64,000 nt of DNA from CAVVIO01 sp963748095 (GCA_963748095.1 CAVVIO010000039.1:1-64000), one strand, 5' to 3'. Positions 53,138 to 62,942 are shown, counted from the first letter of the stretch. Translations and numbers: made by a program. Notes: generated by a model not told the origin, from the letters alone.

Positions 53138-53995
53138 CTACTTTTTATCCTTTTTTCGTTTTCTTAGTCTTTTCCATACCGGGATAGCTATTGCCAGAAT
53201 TATCCAGAAAGGCCATATGCGGATCAGGAACAGGACAAAACTTATGAATCCGAACCAGCCCCCGGTCAATGATTGTTTCAGTCTTTCGATAAATTTACCG
53301 TGTTTTTTAGGTATAAAACGATATGCTTTTTCTTTGGTGAGGATTAAATCAAGCGTACTGTAAGAAACCTGGTCGCTCAGGTACTTAAGCCGGCCTTCTG
53401 CGCTTTCCATCTCCTCTTCTATTCCCCTTGTTTTTTCTTCGATTTCAAGTATGTCTTTGACGGTTTTTGCCTGTTTCAATAATTCATTATACCGTTTCAG
53501 GTAATTCCGTTTGTTTGCGAGCCTGGTTTCCAGATCAATAAACTGTTCCGTAACATCGCGGGCATGAATTTCTTTTGACACAACTTCTCCTTTACCGGAC
53601 TCTATACCCGTCACAAACTTTTCAAAATTATCGGATGGAATGCGAATCTTTAGATTATAGGAAATCTCATAATCGGTGTTATTAAAATTAACATTGTCAA
53701 AATAACCGTCGTATTTATTTACAAGCGAGTCAATTTCGGTTTTAGTTTTCTCCAGGTCATTTACTTTTAATTGCAAACTTCCATCCTTAATTATCTTCTT
53801 TTTACTTACCTCCTCCTTTTTTACATTTTCAACAGGTAATGCAGGTGATTGCGAAGTTACAGGTGCTTGTTCGGATAGAGAAAAAGACTTCTGATTAGTA
53901 TAACTTATATTATCATTCAATGCATCGCTCATCCTGTTTCTGCCACATGCAGTAATTAAAAAAACAGAAAACAGGATGTAAATTATTTGTTTCAT
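53138..53995 (-). CDS. DUF4349 coiled-coil membrane lipoprotein
   Basis: Started at ATG 53995 (the frame from 54076 adds 27 residues before a clean lipoprotein signal), this is a 285-residue protein: MKQIIYILFSVFLITAC with Cys17. A DUF4349 domain follows (KKIIKDGSLQLKVNDLEKTK, IRIPSDNFEKFVTGI, ARDVTEQFIDLETRLANKRNYLKRYNELL), with a coiled coil at about 155-215 and a C-terminal membrane helix ending in the basic RKRKKDKK tail. DUF4349 proteins are envelope proteins of uncertain role. It probably spans from the periplasm to the inner membrane. Confidence 0.85.
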   Translation of the reverse strand: MKQIIYILFSVFLITACGRNRMSDALNDNISYTNQKSFSLSEQAPVTSQSPALPVENVKKEEVSKKKIIKDGSLQLKVNDLEKTKTEIDSLVNKYDGYFDNVNFNNTDYEISYNLKIRIPSDNFEKFVTGIESGKGEVVSKEIHARDVTEQFIDLETRLANKRNYLKRYNELLKQAKTVKDILEIEEKTRGIEEEMESAEGRLKYLSDQVSYSTLDLILTKEKAYRFIPKKHGKFIERLKQSLTGGWFGFISFVLFLIRIWPFWIILAIAIPVWKRLRKRKKDKK

Positions 53996-54091
53996 AGTTA
54001 TTTTATTATGAATAGTGAATTCTTTAAACCATCTTTTTTCGGATATCAATATACATAAAATCTGTATATCGGACAATAGATATTCCTTAAC

Positions 54092-54833
54092 CTATAATGA
54101 TTTTACAAGATAATTGAAACCAAAAAATAATGCTGGTAAATCGGTGTTATTATGATTTTTATCTGCAAATATATTAAAATGCCAGTCGATATTTTTTAAT
54201 TCCATGCCTGTAAGGTTATCTTTCAGTATCTGCGCCCATTTGCGCACCTGTTTCATATCCTTCGATCCGAAACCAAAGTAAAACAGTATTTTGCCATTAC
54301 ACAAACTATCAACCTGCTGATAGTCTTCCTTCTTCACCAGTCCCATAATCGGAGTGGGACTGGCTGCAATATAGCAGTTGAAAAATTCCGGTTTATTAAT
54401 CATGGAATAAATGGTAAAAGCCCCGCCAAACGAATGGCCATAAAGGATCCTTGTTTTCGTTTTGTAATCCTTTTCCATTTCCGGAATCAGCTCTGTTGTA
54501 ATAAAATCGAGAAATTTGTCAGCACCGTTTACATAAAGCAGATCCCTCCTTCGGTCTGTATTGATGATGCCGACAGCTATTACATCAGATATGGAATCCC
54601 CGAACCGTTTCTGCAGTTCAGAGTACCTAGTAATTTGACGATTCTCCATCAATAAAATATAGAAATTTCACGGAATCCCTGTTTAATATACCTTGTGGTT
54701 TAAAAATGATAATATTCCGATTCTCATTCAATACTTCAGACTTAACCTGAATGGTATCGATCACGTAGTTCTTTTCCTGCGAAAAAAGATAAAACGGGAG
54801 CATTAAAAAAAAGACTACTACAGATAGTTTCAT
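54092..54833 (-). pseudogene. Secreted alpha/beta-hydrolase (esterase-like), one frameshift
   Basis: Frames 54896-54627 and 54652-54092 join to one exported hydrolase of about 245 residues from the ATG at 54833 (MKLSVVVFFLMLPFYLFSQ). It resembles the esterase-D/BesA type: NIIIFKPQG, VKFLYFIDGE, VIAVGIINTDRRRDLLYV, the nucleophile motif YGHSFGGAFTIYSM, and a late NHNNTDLPALFFGF with the probable catalytic His. The break is near 54645, between FIDGE and QITRYSELQ. Fixing it restores a normal protein, so it may be a sequencing error. Similar enzymes cut siderophore or carbohydrate esters; substrate not predictable here. Confidence 0.8.
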
Positions 54834-54870
54834 TATTAATTCGTTGAAATTTATTGGAACCACTAATGGA

Positions 54871-55089
54871 TTACAAACCCAAAACTGCGGATACAATAAT
54901 TATTGTCAGAATTACAGTCAATGCTATTATTACATACGGATTAGCAAAATTTAACGTCCATCCAAGTAATGGGTTTAATTTAGGAACTGACAACCGTGGA
55001 TCTTTCCTGTTAAAATAAAAGGGCCCTCTCCAGTTTCCGGGGTCTTTACTCATGTTATCGAGAAATTGTTGATCAGGTTTCTTTTTCAT
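54871..55089 (-). CDS. Small DUF5808-like membrane protein
   Basis: A 72-residue protein with a soluble front half (NWRGPFYFNRKDPRLSVPK) and one C-terminal membrane helix (about 50-72). The RGPFYFNRKDPR...GWTLNFANP pattern resembles DUF5808, a small domain seen at the end of larger membrane proteins or alone. Function unknown. It lies just before the esterase gene on the same strand, and the esterase start is 38 bases after its stop. Confidence 0.7.
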   Translation of the reverse strand: MKKKPDQQFLDNMSKDPGNWRGPFYFNRKDPRLSVPKLNPLLGWTLNFANPYVIIALTVILTIIIVSAVLGL

Positions 55090-55140
55090 TGTACTGATAA
55101 TTATTAATAGTGATTACCGATTTTTATTTCCATAAATCTA

Positions 55141-55602
55141 TTATAATGAAAACAGCTGATTTCCAGGGCTTACTTCCGTTTTATCTGCGCTTTTAATTTT
55201 GCCTGATTTCGTGTTTATTTTTATTACAATAAAACTCAGCACTATTTCTGTCAACCCGATGAAAAAAAATAGCGGCTGCATAAAACTACTCAGATGGATA
55301 TAATATACCTGAACGCAAATCCAGGTCACCAGGGCTGCACCCAGGAATAAACCCGGTATACCTGAATATTTATTGCTTATGAAAGACAGAATGGCTGCAG
55401 CCAGATTTAGTAATCCATTGACAATAAAAAGAAAAAGTCCGGGGATAAGAAAATCCGGGAAAGGTGAACCTTTCAGCAGATCTGTTGTCATTCCCAAACC
55501 AGAACCATCGGGTTGGATGATCATTGAAAATCCTGCAGGAATAGCGCCTATGGCAACAAATGCCTGCAGAATACCTAATGTGGCAGAAATTTTTCTTTTC
55601 AT
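55141..55602 (-). CDS. Four-helix membrane protein of unknown function
   Basis: A 153-residue integral membrane protein with about four helices: ATLGILQAFVAIGAIPAGFSMII, FLIPGLFLFIVNGLLNLAAAILSFI, GLFLGAALVTWICVQVYYI and LFFFIGLTEIVLSFIVIKI. Polar loops between them are short. No family with a known function is recognised. It lies 51 bases ahead of the small DUF5808-like gene on the same strand, which makes a short operon with the esterase plausible. Confidence 0.75.
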   Translation of the reverse strand: MKRKISATLGILQAFVAIGAIPAGFSMIIQPDGSGLGMTTDLLKGSPFPDFLIPGLFLFIVNGLLNLAAAILSFISNKYSGIPGLFLGAALVTWICVQVYYIHLSSFMQPLFFFIGLTEIVLSFIVIKINTKSGKIKSADKTEVSPGNQLFSL

Positions 55603-55890
55603 GATTGAATTTTATGCTGACAAAGTAAAAAATCCATTTTGTTTTAATTATAAATCATACTCTTAGTATTGCACAATCAGATATTAAAACGGGTAAGCAG
55701 GATCTACTATCCGCATGTTATCGGGTTTTCCTCATCATTTCATCTTCCAACTTCCCCATCAGAAATTAAATGTAATATATTTTTAAATTAAAAGCAAAAA
55801 GTCTGGTTCAGTGCTTAAAAACAATTCTATTTTTTCATTTAACAGTATTTCAGTAGTCGAAGTTAAACTGAAATGGCGGCAAGGCCATTA

Positions 55891-56388
55891 TCAATATTCT
55901 CCGCAATGTTGCGATTCTTCTAACAATCCTCTTAATCCTGAAATATAGTTTTTAAATGCAGAAGGGGCATTCATATATTCAAAAGTTACTTTGTGCTTTT
56001 CACCATTTGCCAGTTTTATTTCAATCCACTCAGCGCCTCCGTCGGCACAATCCGGACAGCCTATAGTTTCCGGCATACTAAAAAACGAATTAACATCAAT
56101 TTCCGTTAAAAAAGAATTCCAGTCTGAATCTTCAAGAACTTCCGAACAGGTAACTGTTTCAATGGTATCAATCCATCCTGCCCGGCTGTAAGTAATAAAT
56201 CCGGTATCCAATGTCATGCTTTTTATGCAATAACCCAAACACTCCCCGAAAGAAGTCCCGTATTTAATTTCAACAATTATTCTATCTTTCTCTTGATGGG
56301 AACAGGAGAGTATTGAGAATCCTAATAGCAAAAAATAAAAAAAGCTGTCTTTGTCATATTCTGAGTTTCTTTTCTGATGCCAAATCAA
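55891..56388 (-). CDS. DUF6438-like lipoprotein, start region possibly frameshifted
   Basis: A 165-codon frame whose conserved part begins with the lipobox GFSILSC, then IIVEIKYGTSFGECLGYCIKSMTLDTG, FLTEIDVNSFFSMPETIGCPDCADGGAEWIEIKLANGEKH. This is the pattern of DUF6438-type proteins with several cysteines. The present N-terminus (MIWHQKRNSEYDKD) does not look like a signal. An ATG in the next frame would give MTKTAFFIF before two T-runs at about 56335-56355, so a one-base homopolymer indel probably separates the true start from the lipobox. Function unknown. Confidence 0.65.
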   Translation of the reverse strand: MIWHQKRNSEYDKDSFFYFLLLGFSILSCSHQEKDRIIVEIKYGTSFGECLGYCIKSMTLDTGFITYSRAGWIDTIETVTCSEVLEDSDWNSFLTEIDVNSFFSMPETIGCPDCADGGAEWIEIKLANGEKHKVTFEYMNAPSAFKNYISGLRGLLEESQHCGEY

Positions 56389-56560
56389 TACCGAAGGTTG
56401 CGTTGTACTGAATGATTATTTTCTATGCGCCATTTGATGGCTACTTATATACCTGTTGATTTTTTTATGAGATTCCGGGAAAAATTGTTAATTTCGGCCA
56501 ACCTGATTTCGACCCTGCCAATTCGAAAGAATTCAAAAAAAATATATTATATAGCTTGCA

Positions 56561-57781
56561 ATGAAGAAAAAAAACCTGGTAATTTATTCAGTAACAGGAG
56601 TTTTGTTACTATTAATAATCGTCTTTTATATTACTCCATTTATTTTTCCATCAACATTAAAGAGTGGTGAATTTACTACCAGTGCGGTAAACAGAGGATC
56701 GGTAATACATGTGGTTGAAGCCGGCGGTGTTATTGCGCCCCAGAACGAGGTATTAAAGCGGAGTCCTGCTTCAAGTGTAGTACAGCGGATCGTGAAAGTG
56801 CCCGGCAGTCATGTCAAAAAAGGGGATGTTATCCTGGTAATTGATTCAAAACCTATTCTTGACCGTATCGGGGATTTGCAGGACCAGCTCGAAGTAAAGA
56901 AAAACAACCTGCACAAAAACCAGCTTAACGCGAAAAGCACCCGGCTCGACCTGGAATACAATGTTGAAATGAAGAAACTCAAAATTGCCTCTATCAAATC
57001 GGAACTGGCCGACCAGAAACAGTTACTTGATGTGGGCGGTATCTCTCCGGCTAAACTCGATCAGACAAAACAGGAGCTTGTTTTTGCACAGAAAGATCTG
57101 CAGATGGTCCTGCAGAAAAATTCTATCAGACTGAAACAGTTGGAGGCTGAAGAAAAAGGAATGCAACTTGAGATTGAAATGCAGGAAAAGGAACTTCAGG
57201 AATTGCATGATATCCTGCCAAAATTGGTTATTAAGGCTCCTTCCGCCGGTATTGTGCTAAACGTGTATGTGGGTGAAGGAGATAAGGTGTCGCAGGGACA
57301 ACTCGTTACCCGGATATCTGATCTGAGCATGTTTAAAATTGACGGAAAGATCGATGAAAAAAGGGCTGATGCCGTTAAAACCGGTAGAGAGGTACTGGCT
57401 CTTATCGATAATGAAAAACTGCCTGGTCAGATCGGAAACATACAGCCCGTGATACAGGATAATCAGGTAAGTTTTGATGTTTACCTGAAACAAGCAAAAC
57501 ATTACAATCTGATGCCCAATCAGAAAGTGAATTTGCTTGTAGTTACCGAAAGAAAGGATAGTGTTCTAAGGATTAAAAGAGGAGAAGGTATAACTTCGGA
57601 AAAGCACCAGCGCGTATTTATTGTAAAAGGCGATAAAGCTGTAAGAACTGACATTACCACTGGTCTTATTGGCCCGGATTATGTGGAAATTCTGTCGGGC
57701 GCCAAAGCGGGTGATATTATCATTAATTCAGATATACCTTCCATAAGACACCTGAATGAAATCGATATCGAAAAAGAATAA
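56561..57781 (+). CDS. HlyD/RND-type periplasmic adaptor protein
   Basis: A 406-residue membrane-fusion protein. One N-terminal membrane helix (about 7-27) precedes a biotinyl-lipoyl half (VVEAGGVIAPQNEVLKRSP), a long coiled-coil hairpin (about 105-220, QLEVKKNNLHKN...LELEIEMQEKELQEL type), the second lipoyl half (VIKAPSAGIVLNVYVGEGDKVSQG) and beta-barrel domains. It bridges an inner-membrane pump and an outer-membrane TolC channel. The TolC-like gene follows 19 bases later, but no ABC or RND pump gene is next to the pair. The pump may be encoded elsewhere. Confidence 0.9.
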   Translation: MKKKNLVIYSVTGVLLLLIIVFYITPFIFPSTLKSGEFTTSAVNRGSVIHVVEAGGVIAPQNEVLKRSPASSVVQRIVKVPGSHVKKGDVILVIDSKPILDRIGDLQDQLEVKKNNLHKNQLNAKSTRLDLEYNVEMKKLKIASIKSELADQKQLLDVGGISPAKLDQTKQELVFAQKDLQMVLQKNSIRLKQLEAEEKGMQLEIEMQEKELQELHDILPKLVIKAPSAGIVLNVYVGEGDKVSQGQLVTRISDLSMFKIDGKIDEKRADAVKTGREVLALIDNEKLPGQIGNIQPVIQDNQVSFDVYLKQAKHYNLMPNQKVNLLVVTERKDSVLRIKRGEGITSEKHQRVFIVKGDKAVRTDITTGLIGPDYVEILSGAKAGDIIINSDIPSIRHLNEIDIEKE

Positions 57782-57800
57782 TAACTAGAAAGAGGTTGTC

Positions 57801-59291
57801 ATGATGAATTTCAAAACAATGGTTGTATTATTTGTTTTAGTGTTTGCTGGCGGGAGTATAGCTCTTACACAGGAAAATGATTCAGTTATCTCCTTAAGTT
57901 TAAAAAATATTGTGGATCTGGCTAAAAGCAAATCATCAGCTGTAAAGTATGAACAAAATCATAATGAAAATGCCTATTGGCGGTTTAAAAATTACCAGGC
58001 TCGTTTCAGGCCACAGCTTACCCTCAAGGGTGATCTTCCAAACTATACCCACACCACTACTCCTGTTACTCAACCGGATGGTAGTATCAAATTCCAGCAG
58101 ATTTCCAATGCACAGACTTCACTAAACCTGTCGCTGAACCAATCAGTTCCGCAGCTTGGCACCTACATATATGCAGCCACATCATTATACCGCATTCAGG
58201 ACTTTAAGAACAATACCATTGATTTTTCAGGGAGCCCCTTTTATATAGGATTCGTACAGCCGATATTTTCCTATAACTGGATGAAGTGGTTCCGGAAAGA
58301 CGAACCCCTGGCTTACGAACAGGCTACAAAAGATTACGTGCAGTCAATCGAAGAAATTGCCCTGAACGCTACCAGGAAGTTTTTCAGCTATCTGAAAGTC
58401 CAAACCAATTACAACCTGGCTAAAAGCAATTTGAAGAACAGTGAGAATAATCTGAAGATTGCTGAATTGAAGAAGAAACTGGGCCGGATATCGGAAAATG
58501 ACTATTCCCGGATCAAACTGTCCGTCTTCAATGCACGGAAATCATTGAACCGTTCCCGGATGGACCTTAAAAATGCGGATTTCGATCTGAAATCATATAC
58601 AGGCATTGACCAGTCAGAAAACATTGACCTGGAGATGCCTCTGGATATCACTTTATTTAATATCGATAAACATAAAGCAATTGAAGAGGCAAAAGCCAAC
58701 AGGAAAGAAATGCCACAATACAAACGACGGTTGATAGAAGCGGACCGGCAGCTGGCACAGGCAAAAAGTAACAGCGGATTAAATTTCACTTTGCAGGGAA
58801 GTTATGGGGTTTCGAACAGTGCTGCCCAATGGCGGGGTGTTTATGATAATCCCGAACAGGAAAACCTGCTTAAATTATCGGTGAGTATCCCCATTCTCGA
58901 CTGGGGTAAATCTGCTTCGGAGGTGAAACTGGCCGAATCGAAAAAAGAACTCGAAGTATTTGATGTGAACAGGGATATGGAAGATTTTATTCGCAAAGTA
59001 GGTGTACAGGTAGAACAGTTCAAGCTGCTAAAAGACCAGCTTACTACCGCCAGGGAAGCCGACAAGGTTGCCGGGAACGGTTATAAAATTGCACTGAAGA
59101 AGTTCCAGAACGGCGAGATAAGCATTACCGATCTGAACATTTCACTCTCTGAAAGAGAATCGGCTAAAAGGGATTATATCGATTCGCTGCGCGATTACTG
59201 GGAAGCATACTACAATCTACGGATACTTACCCTGTACGATTTCGAAAACGATCAGAAAATATCGTATAAAAATCCGTTGCTTACTAATTAA
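57801..59291 (+). CDS. TolC-family outer membrane efflux protein
   Basis: A 496-residue TolC/OEP protein: signal peptide (1-22) and repeated long coiled-coil helices (NARKSLNRSRMDLKNADFDLKS, SERESAKRDYIDSLRDYWEAYYNLRILTLYDFE). The PILDWGKSASEVKLAESKKELE segment and the end YYNLRILTLYDF are the family's typical C-terminal repeat. It forms the outer-membrane channel of a tripartite exporter with the adaptor upstream, 19 bases away. AGAAAGAGG lies ahead of the ATG at 57801, a fair ribosome binding site. Confidence 0.93.
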   Translation: MMNFKTMVVLFVLVFAGGSIALTQENDSVISLSLKNIVDLAKSKSSAVKYEQNHNENAYWRFKNYQARFRPQLTLKGDLPNYTHTTTPVTQPDGSIKFQQISNAQTSLNLSLNQSVPQLGTYIYAATSLYRIQDFKNNTIDFSGSPFYIGFVQPIFSYNWMKWFRKDEPLAYEQATKDYVQSIEEIALNATRKFFSYLKVQTNYNLAKSNLKNSENNLKIAELKKKLGRISENDYSRIKLSVFNARKSLNRSRMDLKNADFDLKSYTGIDQSENIDLEMPLDITLFNIDKHKAIEEAKANRKEMPQYKRRLIEADRQLAQAKSNSGLNFTLQGSYGVSNSAAQWRGVYDNPEQENLLKLSVSIPILDWGKSASEVKLAESKKELEVFDVNRDMEDFIRKVGVQVEQFKLLKDQLTTAREADKVAGNGYKIALKKFQNGEISITDLNISLSERESAKRDYIDSLRDYWEAYYNLRILTLYDFENDQKISYKNPLLTN

Positions 59292-59302
59292 AGGTTAATG
59301 AA

Positions 59303-60234
59303 TTACTCTTTAATAAGCAGTTTTCTGATTGCTCCGTCTTCCGTTTCTACCGAGACACAATATATACCGGACGGAAACTGACTTAAATCGAAATACAATT
59401 CATCCGTATTATATTTATTTAGACCATAAATTCGTCTTCCGTTAATATCGAAAACCGAGAGCCGGCATTTATGATAGGCTTTCTCAAATGAAATGAGTAC
59501 ATCGCCGGAAGTCGGGTTCGGGAAAAAATCCGGTTCGGCAATATCCATTGAAAATTCTTTTACCGAAACAATATCCCAAAGGTTCTGATTCAATATATTT
59601 TCCCGCTAACACATGAACAATCACCTGCGACACCAATTAATTGTTTTCCCCTATCCGCAAAACAGTTGAATTCCGAAAAACCGAGAGCCACCAATTGTCC
59701 GAAAAAATCACCGTACCAGTTCCCGATTCCTTCTACCCATCTATGCCAATAAAAGTTAATTGCCCTTCTGTAATGATTATTGTTTATCAACTGTGAATCA
59801 ATGGACGTCACTTTTACATAAATGCTTTCATTGTTATATTGAAAAAAACTAAAAGTATCGCCTACCTGTAATCCGAAATCAAATAAAATATACTCCATAC
59901 TGTCGTTCGCTTCCAGGTAATATACTTTGCGTGATGTATCATTTCGGATCGCCCCAAGGTAAGTGGCAAGTTCCGGTTCAAATCCGGGATTGCTGTCTGT
60001 AAGTGCATCGCCATCCTGAATGAAACCCAAAAGCCTGGAATAGTGCTGGCCCCTGATCAGTGTATCACCAAAAATTCCGTAATGTCTTACAAATGCACAT
60101 TTCCCCGATGTATTAGTATAAAATCCATAAGTACTATAGCTCCAGGTAGCGCTGTCGGTCGGGAATTCGTGATATGTCTGAGCGGTAACCGTTACCGGTG
60201 CCAGTAACAGGAAGATGTAGAGTAGGTTTTTCAT
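59303..60234 (-). pseudogene. T9SS type A secreted protein, one frameshift
   Basis: Frames 60234-59590 and 59593-59303 form one exported protein of about 308 residues. Signal peptide (MKNLLYIFLLLAPVTVTAQ), then a beta-rich domain with YLEANDSMEYILFDFGLQVGDTF and a WHRWVEGIGNWYGDFFGQL segment common in Bacteroidota secreted proteins. A C-terminal type A sorting domain follows (FPNPTSGDVLISF, LSVFDINGRRIYGLN, PSGIYCVSVETEDG). The break is near 59590, at an AAAATATATTG stretch, and one base would restore it. It is a T9SS cargo whose surface role is unknown. It is convergent with the TolC gene with 11 bases between. Confidence 0.8.
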
Positions 60235-60419
60235 TGTATTATAATTTGTGAATTACATTTCTTTCAATAATTGTATCAAAGCCATGTTTACACTCAAATA
60301 GCATATCCTGAGTTATCAATAATTTATAACAATACGCTCTTTCACCCAATCCAAAAATAAATGTACCTATTTTAACTTGTAATAACAAATAGCCCAGCTA
60401 TCTATCAATAGGTATCCAT

Positions 60420-61208
60420 TTATAATTCCTCCTCTCCCCCACCCACTTCAAACATACCGGGGTCGAGTATTTCAGCCAGTTCCGGATAGTGGTAATAGGC
60501 TGTTACACCGGGTGTATTGGTAGCCGCAGCCCTGGGGTTTATTTTTGCAATGGACCGGGCTTTCATTTTTTGGGCATCGTATGGTTTTAAAAAGGATTGT
60601 ATTTCTTCTTCGGTAAGGTCAGCCCGCAGCCAGTCACCTGCCCTTTCGGCTTCTATAATCACCGGCATACGCCGCTTGCTGTTGTGCACCACTTCCATCA
60701 TTGGGTTGGCGGCCGTGGTAATAACCGAGTAAGTATTTACGATCTCGCCGGTTTGCACATCTGTATAAGCTTCCCATATCCCGGCAAAAACGAACAGTTC
60801 GTTGTTCCTCAGAGAAATGTAAAAGGGGTATTTTTCGGATTTCAGATTTCCCGGTGTTTTATGCCGCCACTCGAAAAACCCCGAACAAAGTACCAGGCAC
60901 CTTCTTTTTCGTGCTGCTTCCTGGTATAAACGACTGGTCAGCAAGGTTTCACCCTTGGCATTCAGCGTACTGTATTTATTAATAAAGGTATTCGCTTCTT
61001 CAATAGTTTTCATGTACTTTGGGACAAGGCCCCAGTGAAAAAGTTGTATCTCCCCGGGTTTGTCACTGGCAATTACCGGCATCAGCGGATGCTCGAAACC
61101 GTTTACAAAATGTTTATCTTCAAACAGCGCCAGTTGCTCTTCCTTCACTACTTTATTTTCAACCAGCGAAGCAGCGCTGACTTTAACCATGGCATAATAA
61201 AAACACAT
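60420..61208 (-). CDS. SRAP-family (YedK/HMCES-like) DNA-damage protein
   Basis: From the ATG at 61208 this is a 262-residue SOS-response-associated peptidase-type protein. Cys2 (MCFYY) is the nucleophile that becomes exposed after Met removal and links to abasic sites in single-stranded DNA. Other family motifs: NKYSTLNAKGETL, RKRRCLVLCSGFFEWRH (active-site Glu) and VHNSKRRMPVII (His, Arg). The longer frame from 61289 hides Cys2 and is rejected. It is the last gene of a umuD-umuC-SRAP group, overlapping umuC's end region within about six bases. The role is protection of abasic sites during translesion synthesis. Confidence 0.93.
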   Translation of the reverse strand: MCFYYAMVKVSAASLVENKVVKEEQLALFEDKHFVNGFEHPLMPVIASDKPGEIQLFHWGLVPKYMKTIEEANTFINKYSTLNAKGETLLTSRLYQEAARKRRCLVLCSGFFEWRHKTPGNLKSEKYPFYISLRNNELFVFAGIWEAYTDVQTGEIVNTYSVITTAANPMMEVVHNSKRRMPVIIEAERAGDWLRADLTEEEIQSFLKPYDAQKMKARSIAKINPRAAATNTPGVTAYYHYPELAEILDPGMFEVGGGEEEL

Positions 61209-61213
61209 AGGCG

Positions 61214-62467
61214 TTACGTTTTTACGTGAATGATCCCGTTCCAGTCGGTGGTATACCGCTGTGACAGCTTTTCCTGCCGCAGCTTCCACTCCTGACCGGA
61301 ACCCTGGATAGCCAGTTTTATTTTATCACGGCCGTACCGGCGGTTAATGCTATCGATGGCCATCGATAATTTTTTCTGCCCTTCCGCATCGTTTTCAGTA
61401 AACATATCCTGCTGAATGTCTGTCTCCGGGGCCAATCCGTCCACAATTACCCCTGCTTTCTTATAGCGGACATTGCTTTTGTAGATCATCTCCAGTGCTG
61501 TAAGCGCCAGTGCTGTTAACTGCTGGTTGCTGTTGGAAGCCACCGGCAACGGCAGTGTTTTACTTACGGAATACTGCGGTTCACCGGGCCGGAAAGGGTC
61601 GGTATGGATAAACACGGTGACCAGATTGGCAACAGTCTGCTGACGCCGCAACTTCTCTGCACACCGCACCGCATAAGTGGCTACGGCTTCTTTTAATACA
61701 TGCAGTTCCGTGACCTTCTTGCCAAAGGCCCGGGTGGTGGCAATGGCTTTTTTTGTTGCCTGCACCCTTTCGAGCGGCAAGCACGAAATACCCAGCAATT
61801 CCTTCTTGATCCGCAGGCCGGTAACGGTCATGTATTTTTTAATCCAGTTATCGTGTATGCAGGTAAAATCATAAGCTGTTTTCACACCTGTTTTCTCAAG
61901 TCTTTTGAAATGCTGTCGACCGATGCCCCATATGGTATCGATGGCTGTATTGCGGATCACGCAATCGCGATGATGGTCATTGGCGATAATGTATATGCCA
62001 CCTGCTTTCTTGGCTGCTTTGTTGGCGATCTTTGCCAGTGTTTTGGTACCCCCTACTCCCACACTCACCGGAATACCTGTATTTTTCTGCACGGTAAGGG
62101 TAATGTTGCGGGCGTACTTTTCAATATCCTGCAGGGGCAGACCATTAAGATCGATAAAGCACTCGTCGATGGAATATATTTCAATTGCCGGAGAAAACTG
62201 CCGGAGGGTTTCCACCACCCGCTGCGACATATCACCGTAAAGCGTATAGTTCGACGAGAAAAGGTGTACCTTGTTTTCTTCGAGGAAACGGGCTTTCTTA
62301 AATGCCGGTTCTGCCATTTGCAGTCCGAGCGCCTTGGCTTCGTCGGAACGTGAAATGATACAGCCGTCGTTGTTGGAAAGCACAACTACAGGTAAACCGT
62401 TAAGCGATGGATTAAAAACCCGTTCGCACGACACGTAAAAATTATTGCAGTCTACCAGGGCTATCAT
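61214..62467 (-). CDS. umuC: UmuC-like Y-family DNA polymerase
   Basis: A 417-residue Y-family polymerase: ALVDCNNFYVSCERVFNP (catalytic Asp), VVVLSNNDGCIISRSDEAKALG, the YSIDECFIDL catalytic acids, PVSVGVGGTKTLAKIANKAAK, then the little finger (AEKLRRQQTVANLVTVFIHTDPF). The C-terminal DUF4113-like end with INRRYGRDKIKLAIQGSGQEWKLRQEKLSQRYTT is typical of UmuC rather than DinB. It copies damaged DNA as part of the SOS response and starts five bases after umuD. Base composition of this operon is somewhat richer in GC than that of its neighbours. Confidence 0.95.
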   Translation of the reverse strand: MIALVDCNNFYVSCERVFNPSLNGLPVVVLSNNDGCIISRSDEAKALGLQMAEPAFKKARFLEENKVHLFSSNYTLYGDMSQRVVETLRQFSPAIEIYSIDECFIDLNGLPLQDIEKYARNITLTVQKNTGIPVSVGVGGTKTLAKIANKAAKKAGGIYIIANDHHRDCVIRNTAIDTIWGIGRQHFKRLEKTGVKTAYDFTCIHDNWIKKYMTVTGLRIKKELLGISCLPLERVQATKKAIATTRAFGKKVTELHVLKEAVATYAVRCAEKLRRQQTVANLVTVFIHTDPFRPGEPQYSVSKTLPLPVASNSNQQLTALALTALEMIYKSNVRYKKAGVIVDGLAPETDIQQDMFTENDAEGQKKLSMAIDSINRRYGRDKIKLAIQGSGQEWKLRQEKLSQRYTTDWNGIIHVKT

Positions 62468-62472
62468 ATTAA

Positions 62473-62925
62473 TCAGAAATGTTTTTTAATAGAATAGGTA
62501 ACCACACCCCACAACCGGAAATCACTTTCGGGATTAATTTTTATTGGTTTAAATTCCGGATTGGAAGGCAACAGGTAATACCCGTCTTCCTTTACTTCAA
62601 CACGTTTCAGTGTAAATTCCCCGTCGATAAAACATACCAGGATGGATTTGTCTCCCGGAAAGAGCGATTTATCCACCACCAGCAGATCGCCGTTGTAAAT
62701 ACCGTCTCCGCTCATGGAATCGCCGTTTACCTTTACAAAAAAGGTACTGGACGGGTTAGTGATGAGTTTGCGGTTCAGATCAAGGCTTTCTTCTGCATAA
62801 TCATCGGCAGGTGAAGGAAACCCTGCCGTTACGGAGGCATTCACAAACGGAAGGTCCAGTTTCGTGGAAGTATCCGGCACGAAAAATTCCAGTTTGTCTG
62901 TTTCATATATCTTCTTCACCTTCAT
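62473..62925 (-). CDS. umuD: UmuD-like LexA/S24 self-cleaving protein
   Basis: A 150-residue UmuD: the SVTAGFPSPADDYAE segment carries the Ala-Gly cleavage bond; VNGDSMSGDGIYNGDLLVVDKS holds the catalytic Ser, and GEFTLKRVEV holds the catalytic Lys. After RecA-stimulated self-cleavage UmuD' joins UmuC to form the translesion polymerase V-type complex. It is the first gene of the umuD-umuC-SRAP operon. A TACCTTTA -7-like element (62943-62950) lies 17 bases upstream. No known LexA box could be assigned. Confidence 0.94.
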   Translation of the reverse strand: MKVKKIYETDKLEFFVPDTSTKLDLPFVNASVTAGFPSPADDYAEESLDLNRKLITNPSSTFFVKVNGDSMSGDGIYNGDLLVVDKSLFPGDKSILVCFIDGEFTLKRVEVKEDGYYLLPSNPEFKPIKINPESDFRLWGVVTYSIKKHF

Positions 62926-62942
62926 TGGTTACGTGTATCAGA

